Shown: piece by piece, positions 15,707 to 23,577 of the stretch
Layout of the letters: the number at the start of each line of letters is the position of its first letter
How positions within the stretch are numbered: the first letter of the stretch is position 1
From: Cohnella sp. CFH 77786
GTDB taxonomy: Bacteria > Bacillota > Bacilli > Paenibacillales > Paenibacillaceae
DNA: 64,000 nucleotides
Direction: 5' to 3'
Assembly: GCF_019400745.1 (NCBI RefSeq)
Contig: NZ_WJIB01000012.1
Span: 1-64,000 of the forward strand
Made by a program: the position numbers and the translations under genes
Notes under the pieces: model-generated
Told to the model about the DNA's origin: nothing
Seen by the model: the letters and a program-made list of their open reading frames with translations, nothing else
The model's database searches: none

Positions 15707-16594
15707 TTACCCTTCCGAGCCCATCTCCGATTCGTGCCACGAGCTGAGCATCCATTTGGAAAAGGCGTTCACGAGGAGGAAGAAGGCGATGCCGAGCAGA
15801 GAAGCCGACAAGCCGCAAGCGAACAAATACGCGGTTTGCAGACGGGAGGCCGACACCGTGATGGCGTAACCCAAACCTCCGTTGCCTCCGCCGATGCCGG
15901 CGATATACTCGCCTACGATCGCTCCGATGACGGCGAGGGTGCAGGAGATTTTGAGTCCCGCAACGATATACGGAAGGGCGGCCGGTATGCGGAGTCGGAA
16001 CATCGTTTGCATACGCGACGCATTGTAGAGGTGAAACAGGTTTTTCATGTTATGGTCCGTCGAATTCAAGCCGACGAGCGTATTGGACAGCATCGGGAAG
16101 AAACCGATCAGAAAGGCGATGATGACGATCGCGTTCATGCCGGCGCCGAACCAGATGACGATAAGGGGGGCTATGGCGACGATCGGGATCGTCTGCATGA
16201 TGATCGCGTACGGATAAACGCTTCGCTCGATCAGCTTGGAGCTTGCCAGGAGGACGGCGAAGCCGACGCCCAGCACGATGCTTATCAGGAAGCCGAGCAC
16301 CGCTTCCGAGATGGTCGTATAAACGGAAACCCATAAGTTCGGGGCGTTTTCCGCGGCGGCATGGACGATATCGGAAGGTTTGGGCAGCAGGTAGGGTTTG
16401 ATTCCGGCAAGCCGGCAAAAGAGTTCCCAGCCCCCGACGAAAACGGCGAACGCGAGAGCGGGCGGGAGCAGCTGTTTCCCGTAGGTCCTGAGGCGAAGGG
16501 ATACGCCTCCCCGCGCCCCTCCTCTCGAGTCCGAAGAACGCGCCTGCACGTCCATGTCCACGTTCAGGTTCTGGGACGCAATGTTTTCCGACAT
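15707..16594 (-). CDS. ABC transporter permease (SsuC/ThiX-like)
   Basis: About 295 residues. After a charged N-terminal tail there are six likely membrane helices. The binding-protein-dependent permease (EAA) loop is visible as MKNLFHLYNASRMQTMFRLRIPAALPYIVAGLKIS, which docks on the ATPase. The sequence resembles SsuC/TauC/ThiX permeases that pair with NMT1-type binding proteins. With the ATPase at 17972 and the lipoprotein at 13147 it completes one importer. The start at 16594 lies 6 bp after the oxidase stop and uses the GAGGAG in that gene's last codons. Confidence 0.87.
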   Translation of the reverse strand: MSENIASQNLNVDMDVQARSSDSRGGARGGVSLRLRTYGKQLLPPALAFAVFVGGWELFCRLAGIKPYLLPKPSDIVHAAAENAPNLWVSVYTTISEAVLGFLISIVLGVGFAVLLASSKLIERSVYPYAIIMQTIPIVAIAPLIVIWFGAGMNAIVIIAFLIGFFPMLSNTLVGLNSTDHNMKNLFHLYNASRMQTMFRLRIPAALPYIVAGLKISCTLAVIGAIVGEYIAGIGGGNGGLGYAITVSASRLQTAYLFACGLSASLLGIAFFLLVNAFSKWMLSSWHESEMGSEG

Positions 16595-16600
16595 GTTCTC

Positions 16601-17959
16601 TCACTCTCCTCGCATGGCTTCCGCCGCAGGAACCTGCAGCTTGCCGGGATTGAGAAGGCCGAGCGGATCGTTCGTCCGTTTGGCGCGGATCATGCCGTCG
16701 AATTCCCCCCGGCCGCCCATTTCCAGCCTCCAGGTGTGCGGGTCGTTGATCCCGACGCCGATGGAACGGAAATAGGCGATGATTTCATAGAGCCGCTCGT
16801 GCGACGTGTACCGTACGATCGGAAGCGCGGCGGGCATCACGACGCCGGCGGAACGGACGAATTCGAGATGCAGGAGCACTTCGCCGCCGAACCGGGATTT
16901 GATGCTGCGGATTTGCTCGAGAAAATCGGCGGAATGGAAACCGGCTTGCAAATACGTCAGGGAAGGGTCTTTGTTCAGCGCCCACAAAGTCGTGTGATTC
17001 CACGTAAAATCGGACAGGCCGATCGTTTTGCGATATTGGGAGGCTGGGATGACGTATCCGATTCGGCCGCCGAACCGTTCCGCGTATTCGGCCAAGGCGC
17101 CTTCGCTGCCATCCGCGGTCTCCATCAGGCAAGCGCTCGATTCGGGTTCCAAATGTTTGACGATCGGGGTGAAATAAGCCGGTATCGGCCATTCCACCGG
17201 CGTGACCAGCCGTTTGCCGATGGAGTCGTCGAGCGACACCGCATGGGCGAACCGGCAGGCGTCTTCGAAATCGCCGAATTGAGCCACCGTTTGCACCCAG
17301 TCGGTTCGCGGCGCGGTCGGGATCGTCAGTTCCGTCACCACGCCGTTCGTTCCGTAGTTATGGATGTACGCGGCCAGCTCCGCTCCGGCGATGACGAGTT
17401 TCCGCGGTTGTTCCTCCATCGTGAGCACGACGGCTTCGAGCACGTTGCCGTCCCAGAGATTTCCCCATGTGATGGAGCCGATTCCGCCGGATCCGCCGCA
17501 GACGAACCCGCCCACGGTCGCCTTCATGAACGTGCTCGGATAAATCCGGAGCTCCCGGCCGGCCTCGCGCAGCTTTTTTTCCAGCGCGCCCAGCCGGACG
17601 CCGCATTGCACCCGGGCATAATCGTCCGAGATTTCGAGAATGCGGTCGAGTCCGCTCACGTCGAGCACGATGCCGCCCTCAAGCGGAACCGCCTGGCCGT
17701 AATTTCCCGTGCCCGCCCCCCGTACCGTAACCGGAATACGGTTGCGGCAGGCGAACGCGAGCACTTGCGCTGCCTGCTCCTCCGATCCGGCAACGACGAT
17801 TCCGTCGGCTTTCTTATCGCGCAGCAGCGGTTCCAGCACCGGAGAGTACCAATAATAATCCTTGGACAATTTGTCCAGCTGCCCGGGATCGAGCAGCAAT
17901 CGATCCGCTCCTACCAATTCCGCGATCTCTTCTTGCCACCCAGCGGCCATTTTCTCCAC
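16601..17959 (-). CDS. FAD-linked oxidoreductase (GlcD/VAO-type)
   Basis: About 452 residues. The N-terminal PCMH-type FAD domain shows VTVRGAGTGNYGQAVPLEGGIVLD near residue 75 and FVCGGSGGIGSITWG near 150, the pyrophosphate-binding parts. The C-terminal part resembles the vanillyl-alcohol oxidase/glycolate oxidase cap and ends NDPLGLLNPGKL, the family's usual tail. These enzymes oxidise alcohols, amines or hydroxy acids; no histidine or cysteine for covalent FAD attachment is obvious. It is embedded inside the importer operon, 12 bp after the ATPase gene and 6 bp before the permease, so it probably oxidises the imported compound or a product of the hydrolases. Confidence 0.82.
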   Translation of the reverse strand: MEKMAAGWQEEIAELVGADRLLLDPGQLDKLSKDYYWYSPVLEPLLRDKKADGIVVAGSEEQAAQVLAFACRNRIPVTVRGAGTGNYGQAVPLEGGIVLDVSGLDRILEISDDYARVQCGVRLGALEKKLREAGRELRIYPSTFMKATVGGFVCGGSGGIGSITWGNLWDGNVLEAVVLTMEEQPRKLVIAGAELAAYIHNYGTNGVVTELTIPTAPRTDWVQTVAQFGDFEDACRFAHAVSLDDSIGKRLVTPVEWPIPAYFTPIVKHLEPESSACLMETADGSEGALAEYAERFGGRIGYVIPASQYRKTIGLSDFTWNHTTLWALNKDPSLTYLQAGFHSADFLEQIRSIKSRFGGEVLLHLEFVRSAGVVMPAALPIVRYTSHERLYEIIAYFRSIGVGINDPHTWRLEMGGRGEFDGMIRAKRTNDPLGLLNPGKLQVPAAEAMRGE

Positions 17960-17971
17960 CTCCCTGAGGGT

Positions 17972-18769
17972 TCAATGCTTCAAGCCTTCCGAAACGGCGC
18001 GGACGAGCTGACCGAATTCCGGCGTCGTCCGGAAATTTTCGTCGCGCGGATACGGTACCGGCACTTCGACGACGGCGGCGACTTTCCCCGGCCTGGGCGT
18101 CATGACGACGACCCGGGTCGACAGGAAAACGGCCTCGAACACGTTGTGCGTCACGAACAAAACCGTCATTTTCCTATCCTGCCTCCAAATGTTCAGCAGC
18201 TCGAGCTGCAGCGTTTGCCGCGTGATTTCGTCCAGTGCGCCGAACGGTTCGTCCATCAGCAGCAGCTTCGGACGGGACACGAGCGCCCGCGCGATGGACA
18301 CGCGCATCTTCATGCCGCCCGAAAGCTGGCGCGGCATCGCTTTCGCGTAGTCCTTCAGCCCGACGAGCTCCAGCACCCGTTCCGCCTCCGTCCTCTGTTC
18401 CTTCCGTGCCACGCCGCGCAATGCCAATGGCAGCGTCACGTTGTCGATCACGGTGTTCCAGGGCAGCAGCGTGTGATCCTGGAACACGAAGGCCGTATCG
18501 CTCCGCTTGAGCGCTTGTTTGGGGGAGGTGCCCAGCACCTCCAGCATTCCGCCCGTCGGGCCTGTAAGTCCGGTAATCATTTTGAAAATGGTCGATTTGC
18601 CGCAGCCGGAAGGGCCGACGAAGCTGAGAAACTCTCCCTCCCGAATGGCGAGATTGACGTCTTGCACCGCGACGGTCCCATTCGGGTATACTTTGGACAA
18701 CCCCTCCATCCGCACCAAATGCTGCGCGCCGGAATCGCCGAGAGGGGCATACGTTTGTAAAGATTCCAT
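17972..18769 (-). CDS. ABC transporter ATP-binding protein (SsuB/TauB-like)
   Basis: About 265 residues. Walker A GPSGCGKST, Q-loop FVFQDHTLLPWNTV, signature LSGGMKMRVSIARAL, Walker B LLLMDEPFGALDE and the switch histidine FVTHNVFEAVFLS are all intact. Closest in style to SsuB/TauB/ThiZ ATPases of NMT1-type importers. It energises the permease encoded at 15707-16594. AGGTGAAGGC lies before ATG 18769. It follows the creatininase-family gene by 19 bp and precedes the FAD oxidase by 12 bp. Confidence 0.9.
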   Translation of the reverse strand: MESLQTYAPLGDSGAQHLVRMEGLSKVYPNGTVAVQDVNLAIREGEFLSFVGPSGCGKSTIFKMITGLTGPTGGMLEVLGTSPKQALKRSDTAFVFQDHTLLPWNTVIDNVTLPLALRGVARKEQRTEAERVLELVGLKDYAKAMPRQLSGGMKMRVSIARALVSRPKLLLMDEPFGALDEITRQTLQLELLNIWRQDRKMTVLFVTHNVFEAVFLSTRVVVMTPRPGKVAAVVEVPVPYPRDENFRTTPEFGQLVRAVSEGLKH

Positions 18770-18788
18770 CTGCCTTCACCTCCGGCCG

Positions 18789-19592
18789 TTACGCTTTCAG
18801 CGATTCCATGTCGAATGCCGCGATTTCCATCAGCGCCTCGGCGAGCCGTTCGCCCGCCGCCTCCAACATGGCCGCTCCTTTGACCGCATTCGCTTGGGTC
18901 GCATCTCCGGCGATACCGCTGCGGGAGATGTCCCGCATCGTCCACGCGAACGATTTGGCGCGGAAGGAGATCGCGGGGGACTGGGGGAAGCGCGGCAGTT
19001 CCCTCGGCGCCAAGTCCGCTTGCACCCAATCCGGACAGATCGCCAACACGAGAGAGGTTTCCACGTCCCCGGCATGAATGCCCGCTGCCTTCTCCGCCTC
19101 GTCGATGAATTCGTCGCTGAAACGCAGCGCGCCCGGATCCAGCCGGAATACCGCAAGTCCCGTGGAAATCCGGATTTCTCTCGCCATCATGCCGAGCAAA
19201 TCCGCGTTTCCGCCATGTGTGTTAAACAGGAGCAGCTTTCGGAACCCGCTGCGCGCCAGGGAAGACGCGATATCCTGCAAAACGTTCATCAGCGTCTGCG
19301 CCGACAACGTAATCGTCCCTGGATATTCCATATGTTCGGTGCTCTTGCCGTACGCGACGGACGGCAGAAGCCAGATCGGGGCGTCATCGGCCAAATGTTC
19401 GAACGCCTCGGCCATCAACGCTTCCCCGAGCAACGTATCGGTATAGACCGGCATGTGCGGCCCGTGCTGTTCGACGGCGCCCACAGGCAGAACGATCAGA
19501 ACGCTCTCCTTCGGCATCGCTTCGATCTGGCGGGTCGTGAGCCGAGGCAAAAAATGACGGTGATACGCCTTTCCGTCGTAACGGAATGCCAT
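18789..19592 (-). CDS. creatininase family amidohydrolase
   Basis: About 267 residues. The creatininase fold metal motifs are visible: LPVGAVEQHGPHMPVYTDT near residue 40, NTHGGN near 120, and a conserved acidic GIHAGDVETSLVL later. Members cleave cyclic or linear amides (creatinine to creatine; formamide bonds in deazaflavin biosynthesis); some act in peptide maturation. Here it is the first gene of an operon with an importer and two deaminase-like enzymes, so ring opening of a nitrogen heterocycle is the best guess. ATG 19592 is preferred, with GGGAGG about 10 bases upstream; the longer frame to 19646 lacks support. Confidence 0.85.
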   Translation of the reverse strand: MAFRYDGKAYHRHFLPRLTTRQIEAMPKESVLIVLPVGAVEQHGPHMPVYTDTLLGEALMAEAFEHLADDAPIWLLPSVAYGKSTEHMEYPGTITLSAQTLMNVLQDIASSLARSGFRKLLLFNTHGGNADLLGMMAREIRISTGLAVFRLDPGALRFSDEFIDEAEKAAGIHAGDVETSLVLAICPDWVQADLAPRELPRFPQSPAISFRAKSFAWTMRDISRSGIAGDATQANAVKGAAMLEAAGERLAEALMEIAAFDMESLKA

Positions 19593-19661
19593 GTTGCATG
19601 CACCTCCCATGTGTCCATTATGTGAGGTTATATTTTGTCGATTCAATAAATTCTGATTATT

Positions 19662-19732
19662 TCGTTAAATATGCTAACGTAAAACACTTACAAGTGTGCG
19701 ATATGCCCATTATTGCGTCATGTTATATGACG
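19662..19732 (-). promoter_or_regulatory. promoter/operator region of the eight-gene operon
   Basis: Within the AT-rich gap upstream of the creatininase gene there are two inverted repeats: ACACTT-AC-AAGTGT (19684-19697) and CGTCAT-GTTAT-ATGACG (19716-19732). A possible minus-strand promoter is TTGTAA and TATTTA, 16 bases apart, overlapping the first palindrome. No regulator gene lies in the operon, so the palindromes would be read by a protein encoded elsewhere. The region 19733-19865 shows nothing further. Confidence 0.5.
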
Positions 19733-19866
19733 TAAATTTCACAAATCGTGACGTTATGGGTCTGCCCGGCCCATCTATCTCCTTTTGAATGAGGCTGCCG
19801 CGCCACGGTCGGTCTCCGGATCCTGCTGCGTCATTTCCTTAGAGCCGGAGCAAGGTCAGTCAGCAT

Positions 19867-19895
19867 GAAAAAAGCGCCGGGGTTAGCCCGGCGCT
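19867..19895 (-). terminator. intrinsic terminator of the galactose operon
   Basis: AGCGCCGGG and CCCGGCGCT form a 9-bp stem around CTAAC, followed on the minus strand by six T residues, about 25 bp after the stop of the DUF4380 gene. Confidence 0.85.
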
Positions 19896-19920
19896 GCCAT
19901 CCAAGTATTCATGATGTCTC

Positions 19921-20853
19921 TTAACCTTTAAGGTAAGGCTCCAATAGGGATACGGCTTCCGAAGGGCCCCCTTGCTTCAAATCCAGCCCGGCGACGACTT
20001 GCCACGTCTCTTCGTGGACGACCGTTTCTCCCGATTCGACCTCCCGGAATTCCCCGAGCGTTTCCAACTCCAGCATGAAGCTGTTCGTGTACATTTCGAA
20101 GGAAACGCCGAAATCCGGATACGAGCCGCCCGGAACCGGGCGATAGCGTTTGATGAACGTGTCCCCGTGGTTGCTGTACGCCGCCCAGCCGGCTTCGTTG
20201 TCCGTACCGATTTTGTACGGCGTCGGTCCGTCCCCTTGGTCGACGATCAGTTCCGATTCGGTGAACGTGATCCGCGGATCGTTGAGGCGGTTGTAAGGCC
20301 AGTGAATCAATCGGCGGTTCGGCAGCAGCCCGGTGTCCGTTCCCGTCATCGGCACGACGGCCCTGCCGCCGGTGCTCATGACGGACAGCGCCCAAGGCGC
20401 GAAATGGATCGGCCATGCGCCGTTGTTCGTCACCCGGTGGACGACCTGTACCGTCGGACCGTCCGGACTCAGACGCAGCTCGATTTCCTTCGTCACCTGG
20501 TTCCAGCGTTCCCGAGGGGCGCGAAGCACGATACCGTTCTCGCCGGCCGGTTCCCACTCCACGGGTTCATTGTCGGGGTATGTGGTCCGCGGCACGCGCT
20601 CAGGGCTCGTCCAAAGCCGGTGTCCCCCGTACAGATGCCAAGAGCCCCCGCCGACCGGAGCGAAAGCTTCTCCTCCGTCCGCGATTTTGCGTTCGGAATC
20701 CTCGTAAAACAGATTGGATCCGCCAGCGGAAGACAAATGAATGATGCGCGGTCCGAAATCCAGCGTCGCCAGCAGTTCCACGCTGCCATTGCCGATCGAA
20801 ACGCAGCGCCCCCAGCGTTCATGCCGAATCACTTCGCTCGTAACCTTAGCCAT
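19921..20853 (-). CDS. DUF4380 / aldose-1-epimerase-like protein
   Basis: About 310 residues, almost entirely beta strands. Motifs WGRCVSIGNGSVELLATLDFGPRI at the start, GGHRLWTSPER near residue 80, and NNGAWPIHFAPWALSVM near 150 resemble DUF4380 proteins, which belong to the galactose-mutarotase-like superfamily. A role in anomer interconversion of galactose or of a galactoside product fits its place at the end of the galK-galE-galT run, 134 bp after galT and before the terminator. Catalytic histidines are not assigned with confidence. AGGAGAGTGG precedes ATG 20853. It could be cotranscribed with galT, with the dispersed structured element lying between them. Confidence 0.72.
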   Translation of the reverse strand: MAKVTSEVIRHERWGRCVSIGNGSVELLATLDFGPRIIHLSSAGGSNLFYEDSERKIADGGEAFAPVGGGSWHLYGGHRLWTSPERVPRTTYPDNEPVEWEPAGENGIVLRAPRERWNQVTKEIELRLSPDGPTVQVVHRVTNNGAWPIHFAPWALSVMSTGGRAVVPMTGTDTGLLPNRRLIHWPYNRLNDPRITFTESELIVDQGDGPTPYKIGTDNEAGWAAYSNHGDTFIKRYRPVPGGSYPDFGVSFEMYTNSFMLELETLGEFREVESGETVVHEETWQVVAGLDLKQGGPSEAVSLLEPYLKG

Positions 20854-20907
20854 ACGTCCACTCTCCTTCTGATTGGAAAACAGCCCTTACTTTCTCAAAC
20901 CCGAATG

Positions 20908-20972
20908 CCAAGTAAAACGGCTACGCCGTCCTTTTCGGACGGATAGACGTTTTATCGAAGGGGATTCGGAAA
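20908..20972 (-). repeat. dispersed structured element, copy B
   Basis: Second copy of the element at 4414-4478, roughly 80 percent identical by eye. On the minus strand the outer helix TAAAACG / CGTTTTA is perfect, the inner helix is CCGTCC / GGACGG with a GAAAA loop, and an internal loop (TCTAT on one side, CGTAGC on the other) is kept. It lies between galT and the DUF4380 gene. Confidence 0.6.
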
Positions 20973-20987
20973 AGGATGGATGATGAA

Positions 20988-22571
20988 TTAAATCATTCCT
21001 GAATCACCCAGAAAACGGCGGAACGCCTCTTGGCCTCGAGCATCCGATTTGAATACGCCGGCGTCGGACAGCACGGCATGGAACTTGTTTCCGACAGCGG
21101 CGCGCAGCACGGTTTCGGTCTGGTCGGCCGCAAGGGAAAGCCCGTGTTCGGCAACCAGCTCGGAAATCCATGGCGCATGCTTGTGAAGCGGATGTCCGGC
21201 TTCCGCAAGCGCGGCCGGGTCGTAAGCGGACGTACCGCTCAGGATCGCGCCGATCGCCGCGAGCTCTTCCTGCAGCCGGCCCGGCAGTACCGCCAGCCCC
21301 ATCACTTCGATCAGGCCGATGTTTTCCTTCTTGATGTGGTGCAGCTCCGGATGCGGATGAAAGATGCCGTCCGGAAACTCATCGCTCGTCCGGTTGTTGC
21401 GAAGCACGAGATCCATCTCGTATTCCCCGTCGTCTCGCAAGCGGGCAATCGGGGTAATCGTATTATGGGGCGTCTCTCCCGTATAGGCGAAGACATCCGC
21501 GGACGGGTCGGAGTAGTCCCGCCAACGGGCCAGCACCTTGCCGCATACCCGAAGCAGCGCGCCGCGGTCTTGCGAGCGCAAGCGGAGCACCGACATCGGC
21601 CAGCGTACGATTCCCGCCCGGACTGCCGATTCGCCCGATACGGCGAACCAGTCCGAGACGGACGCGGTTTGCATCGGAAAGACATGCCGCCCCGCCTGAA
21701 AATGGTCGTGGTTCAGAATCGAACCCCCGACGATCGGCAAATCCGCGTTGGAACCGATGAAATAATGGGGAAATTGTTCGACGAAATCCAGCAGCCGGGC
21801 GAACGTTTCCGGAGAGATTTTCATCGGCACGTGTTCGCCCCGGAACACGATGCTGTGTTCATTATAGTACACGTACGGCGAATATTGGAAATACCAGTTT
21901 TCCCCTTGCAGGGCGAGCGGCAGAATCCGCAGGTTTTGCCGTGCCGGGTGGTCGGGTCTGCCCGCGTAGCCCACGTTCTCCTTGCACAGCAGGCACTTGG
22001 GGTACCGGGCCGGCGGCAGCGTCTTCAGCAACGCGATTTCGCGAGGATCCTTCTCCGGCTTGGACAAATTGATCGTGATCTCCAGCTCGCCGTCGCTTGT
22101 CGCATGACGCCAATAGCCGTTCTTGCGAATCCGGTCCATCCGGATATAGTTGGCGTCGATGTTGAGCCGATAAAACCAATCGGTCGCGGCCATGACGCCG
22201 TCTTGTTGCCGCCGATCGAGATAGAGCCTTTCCGTTTCGGACGGCCGCGGCAACAGGAGGCCCATAATCCGGGCATCGAACAAATCCCGGTAAGTCAGCG
22301 TGTCGTCCGGGATCAGTCCGAGCCGCGCCGCTTCGTCCAGCAACGGTTCAAGCAGCGGAACCGGACTGTCCGGCAACTCCTCCGTCTCCGCAACCACGTC
22401 CGTCTCGGCCGGTTCGGAAAGCCGGAACAAATCAAGCAGCGCGTTGCGGGCGGCTTCCGCATCGAGCGGTTGGAGCAACCCGCGGGACAGAGAAAACGCG
22501 ATCAGCCGCTCGATATGGACGCCGGTGGTCACCTCTGGCTGAATATCGGACAATTCCGTGGTGTCAGACAT
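20988..22571 (-). CDS. galT: UDP-glucose--hexose-1-phosphate uridylyltransferase
   Basis: About 527 residues, the length and style of the firmicute GalT2 class, which is unrelated in length to the ~350-residue E. coli enzyme. PKCLLCKENVGYAGR, NWYFQYSPYVYYNEHSIVF, LPIVGGSILNHDHFQAGRH (carrying the catalytic HxH region) and NNRTSDEFPDGIFHPHPELHHIKKENIGLIEVMG are family blocks. It swaps UMP between UDP-glucose and galactose-1-phosphate in the Leloir pathway. GGAGGAACC lies upstream of ATG 22571. It starts 18 bp after galE stops and is the third gene of the operon. Confidence 0.93.
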   Translation of the reverse strand: MSDTTELSDIQPEVTTGVHIERLIAFSLSRGLLQPLDAEAARNALLDLFRLSEPAETDVVAETEELPDSPVPLLEPLLDEAARLGLIPDDTLTYRDLFDARIMGLLLPRPSETERLYLDRRQQDGVMAATDWFYRLNIDANYIRMDRIRKNGYWRHATSDGELEITINLSKPEKDPREIALLKTLPPARYPKCLLCKENVGYAGRPDHPARQNLRILPLALQGENWYFQYSPYVYYNEHSIVFRGEHVPMKISPETFARLLDFVEQFPHYFIGSNADLPIVGGSILNHDHFQAGRHVFPMQTASVSDWFAVSGESAVRAGIVRWPMSVLRLRSQDRGALLRVCGKVLARWRDYSDPSADVFAYTGETPHNTITPIARLRDDGEYEMDLVLRNNRTSDEFPDGIFHPHPELHHIKKENIGLIEVMGLAVLPGRLQEELAAIGAILSGTSAYDPAALAEAGHPLHKHAPWISELVAEHGLSLAADQTETVLRAAVGNKFHAVLSDAGVFKSDARGQEAFRRFLGDSGMI

Positions 22572-22589
22572 GTTGGAAGGTTCCTCCGT

Positions 22590-23576
22590 TCATTTTCCGT
22601 AGCCGTTCGGATGGGCGTTGTGCCATTTCCAAGCGCTCGCGATGATCTCCTGCAGCCGCGCGCGGCTCGGGTTCCAACCGAGCTCCCGCTTCGCCCGCTC
22701 GGAAGAAGCGACCAGCACCGCTGGATCGCCGGCCCGCCGGGCCTCGACGCGGACCGGGATCGGATGCCCCGTCACATCCCGCGCGATTTCCACGACCTGT
22801 TTGACCGAAAAGCCTTGGCCGCTGCCCAGGTTGTAGACCGCGCTCTCCCCGCCCTTGCGGAGCCGTTCCAGCGCCAGAATGTGCGCGTCCGCCAAATCGC
22901 TGACGTGGATGTAATCCCGGATGCAAGTGCCGTCTTCCGTCGGATAGTCGTCCCCGAACACCGAAATCGCATCGCGCTGTCCGAGCGCCACTTGAAGAAC
23001 GAGGGGGATCAGATGGGTTTCCGGCTGGTGATCTTCGCCGATGCGGCCGCCTTCATGCGCTCCCGCCGCGTTGAAGTAACGCAGGGACACCGAACGGATG
23101 CCGTGGGCGACGTCGAACCAACGGATCATTTTTTCCATCGCCAGCTTCGTTTCGCCGTACGCGTTCGTCGGTACGGTGCGGTCGTACTCGTCGATCGGGA
23201 CCCGCTCCGGCTCGCCGTAGGTCGCCGCGGTGGACGAAAACACGATGCGGGATACGCCGGCTTTTTTCATCTGCTCCAGCAGGCACAGCGTCCCATACAC
23301 GTTATTGTGATAGTATTTGCCCGGGTCCTTCATGCTCTCGCCGACCAGCGAGTTCGCCGCGAAATGGATCACCCCGTCGATCTCGTTTTCTTCGAACACG
23401 CGGGCCAGGAACGCTTCGTCGCGCAAATCCCCTTCGTACAGCTTGCCTCCCAGCACGGCTTCCCGGTGTCCTTGATACAGATTGTCGACGATCACGACTT
23501 GCTCGCCCTTCTCCAGCAACGCCGCTACCGTGTGGGAGCCGATATATCCCGCTCCGCCCGTAACCAATACCGCCAT
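22590..23576 (-). CDS. galE: UDP-glucose 4-epimerase
   Basis: About 328 residues, the usual length. The NAD-binding GGAGYIGSH is at the N-terminus and the catalytic pair shows as SSTAATYGEP plus YGETKLAMEK. GTCIRDYIHVSDLADAH and YNLGSGQGFSVKQV are GalE blocks. It interconverts UDP-galactose and UDP-glucose, regenerating the UDP-glucose used by GalT. AGGAGGCG precedes ATG 23576, and the start is adjacent to the galK stop, so it is translationally linked to galK. Confidence 0.95.
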   Translation of the reverse strand: MAVLVTGGAGYIGSHTVAALLEKGEQVVIVDNLYQGHREAVLGGKLYEGDLRDEAFLARVFEENEIDGVIHFAANSLVGESMKDPGKYYHNNVYGTLCLLEQMKKAGVSRIVFSSTAATYGEPERVPIDEYDRTVPTNAYGETKLAMEKMIRWFDVAHGIRSVSLRYFNAAGAHEGGRIGEDHQPETHLIPLVLQVALGQRDAISVFGDDYPTEDGTCIRDYIHVSDLADAHILALERLRKGGESAVYNLGSGQGFSVKQVVEIARDVTGHPIPVRVEARRAGDPAVLVASSERAKRELGWNPSRARLQEIIASAWKWHNAHPNGYGK

Positions 23577-23577
23577 G

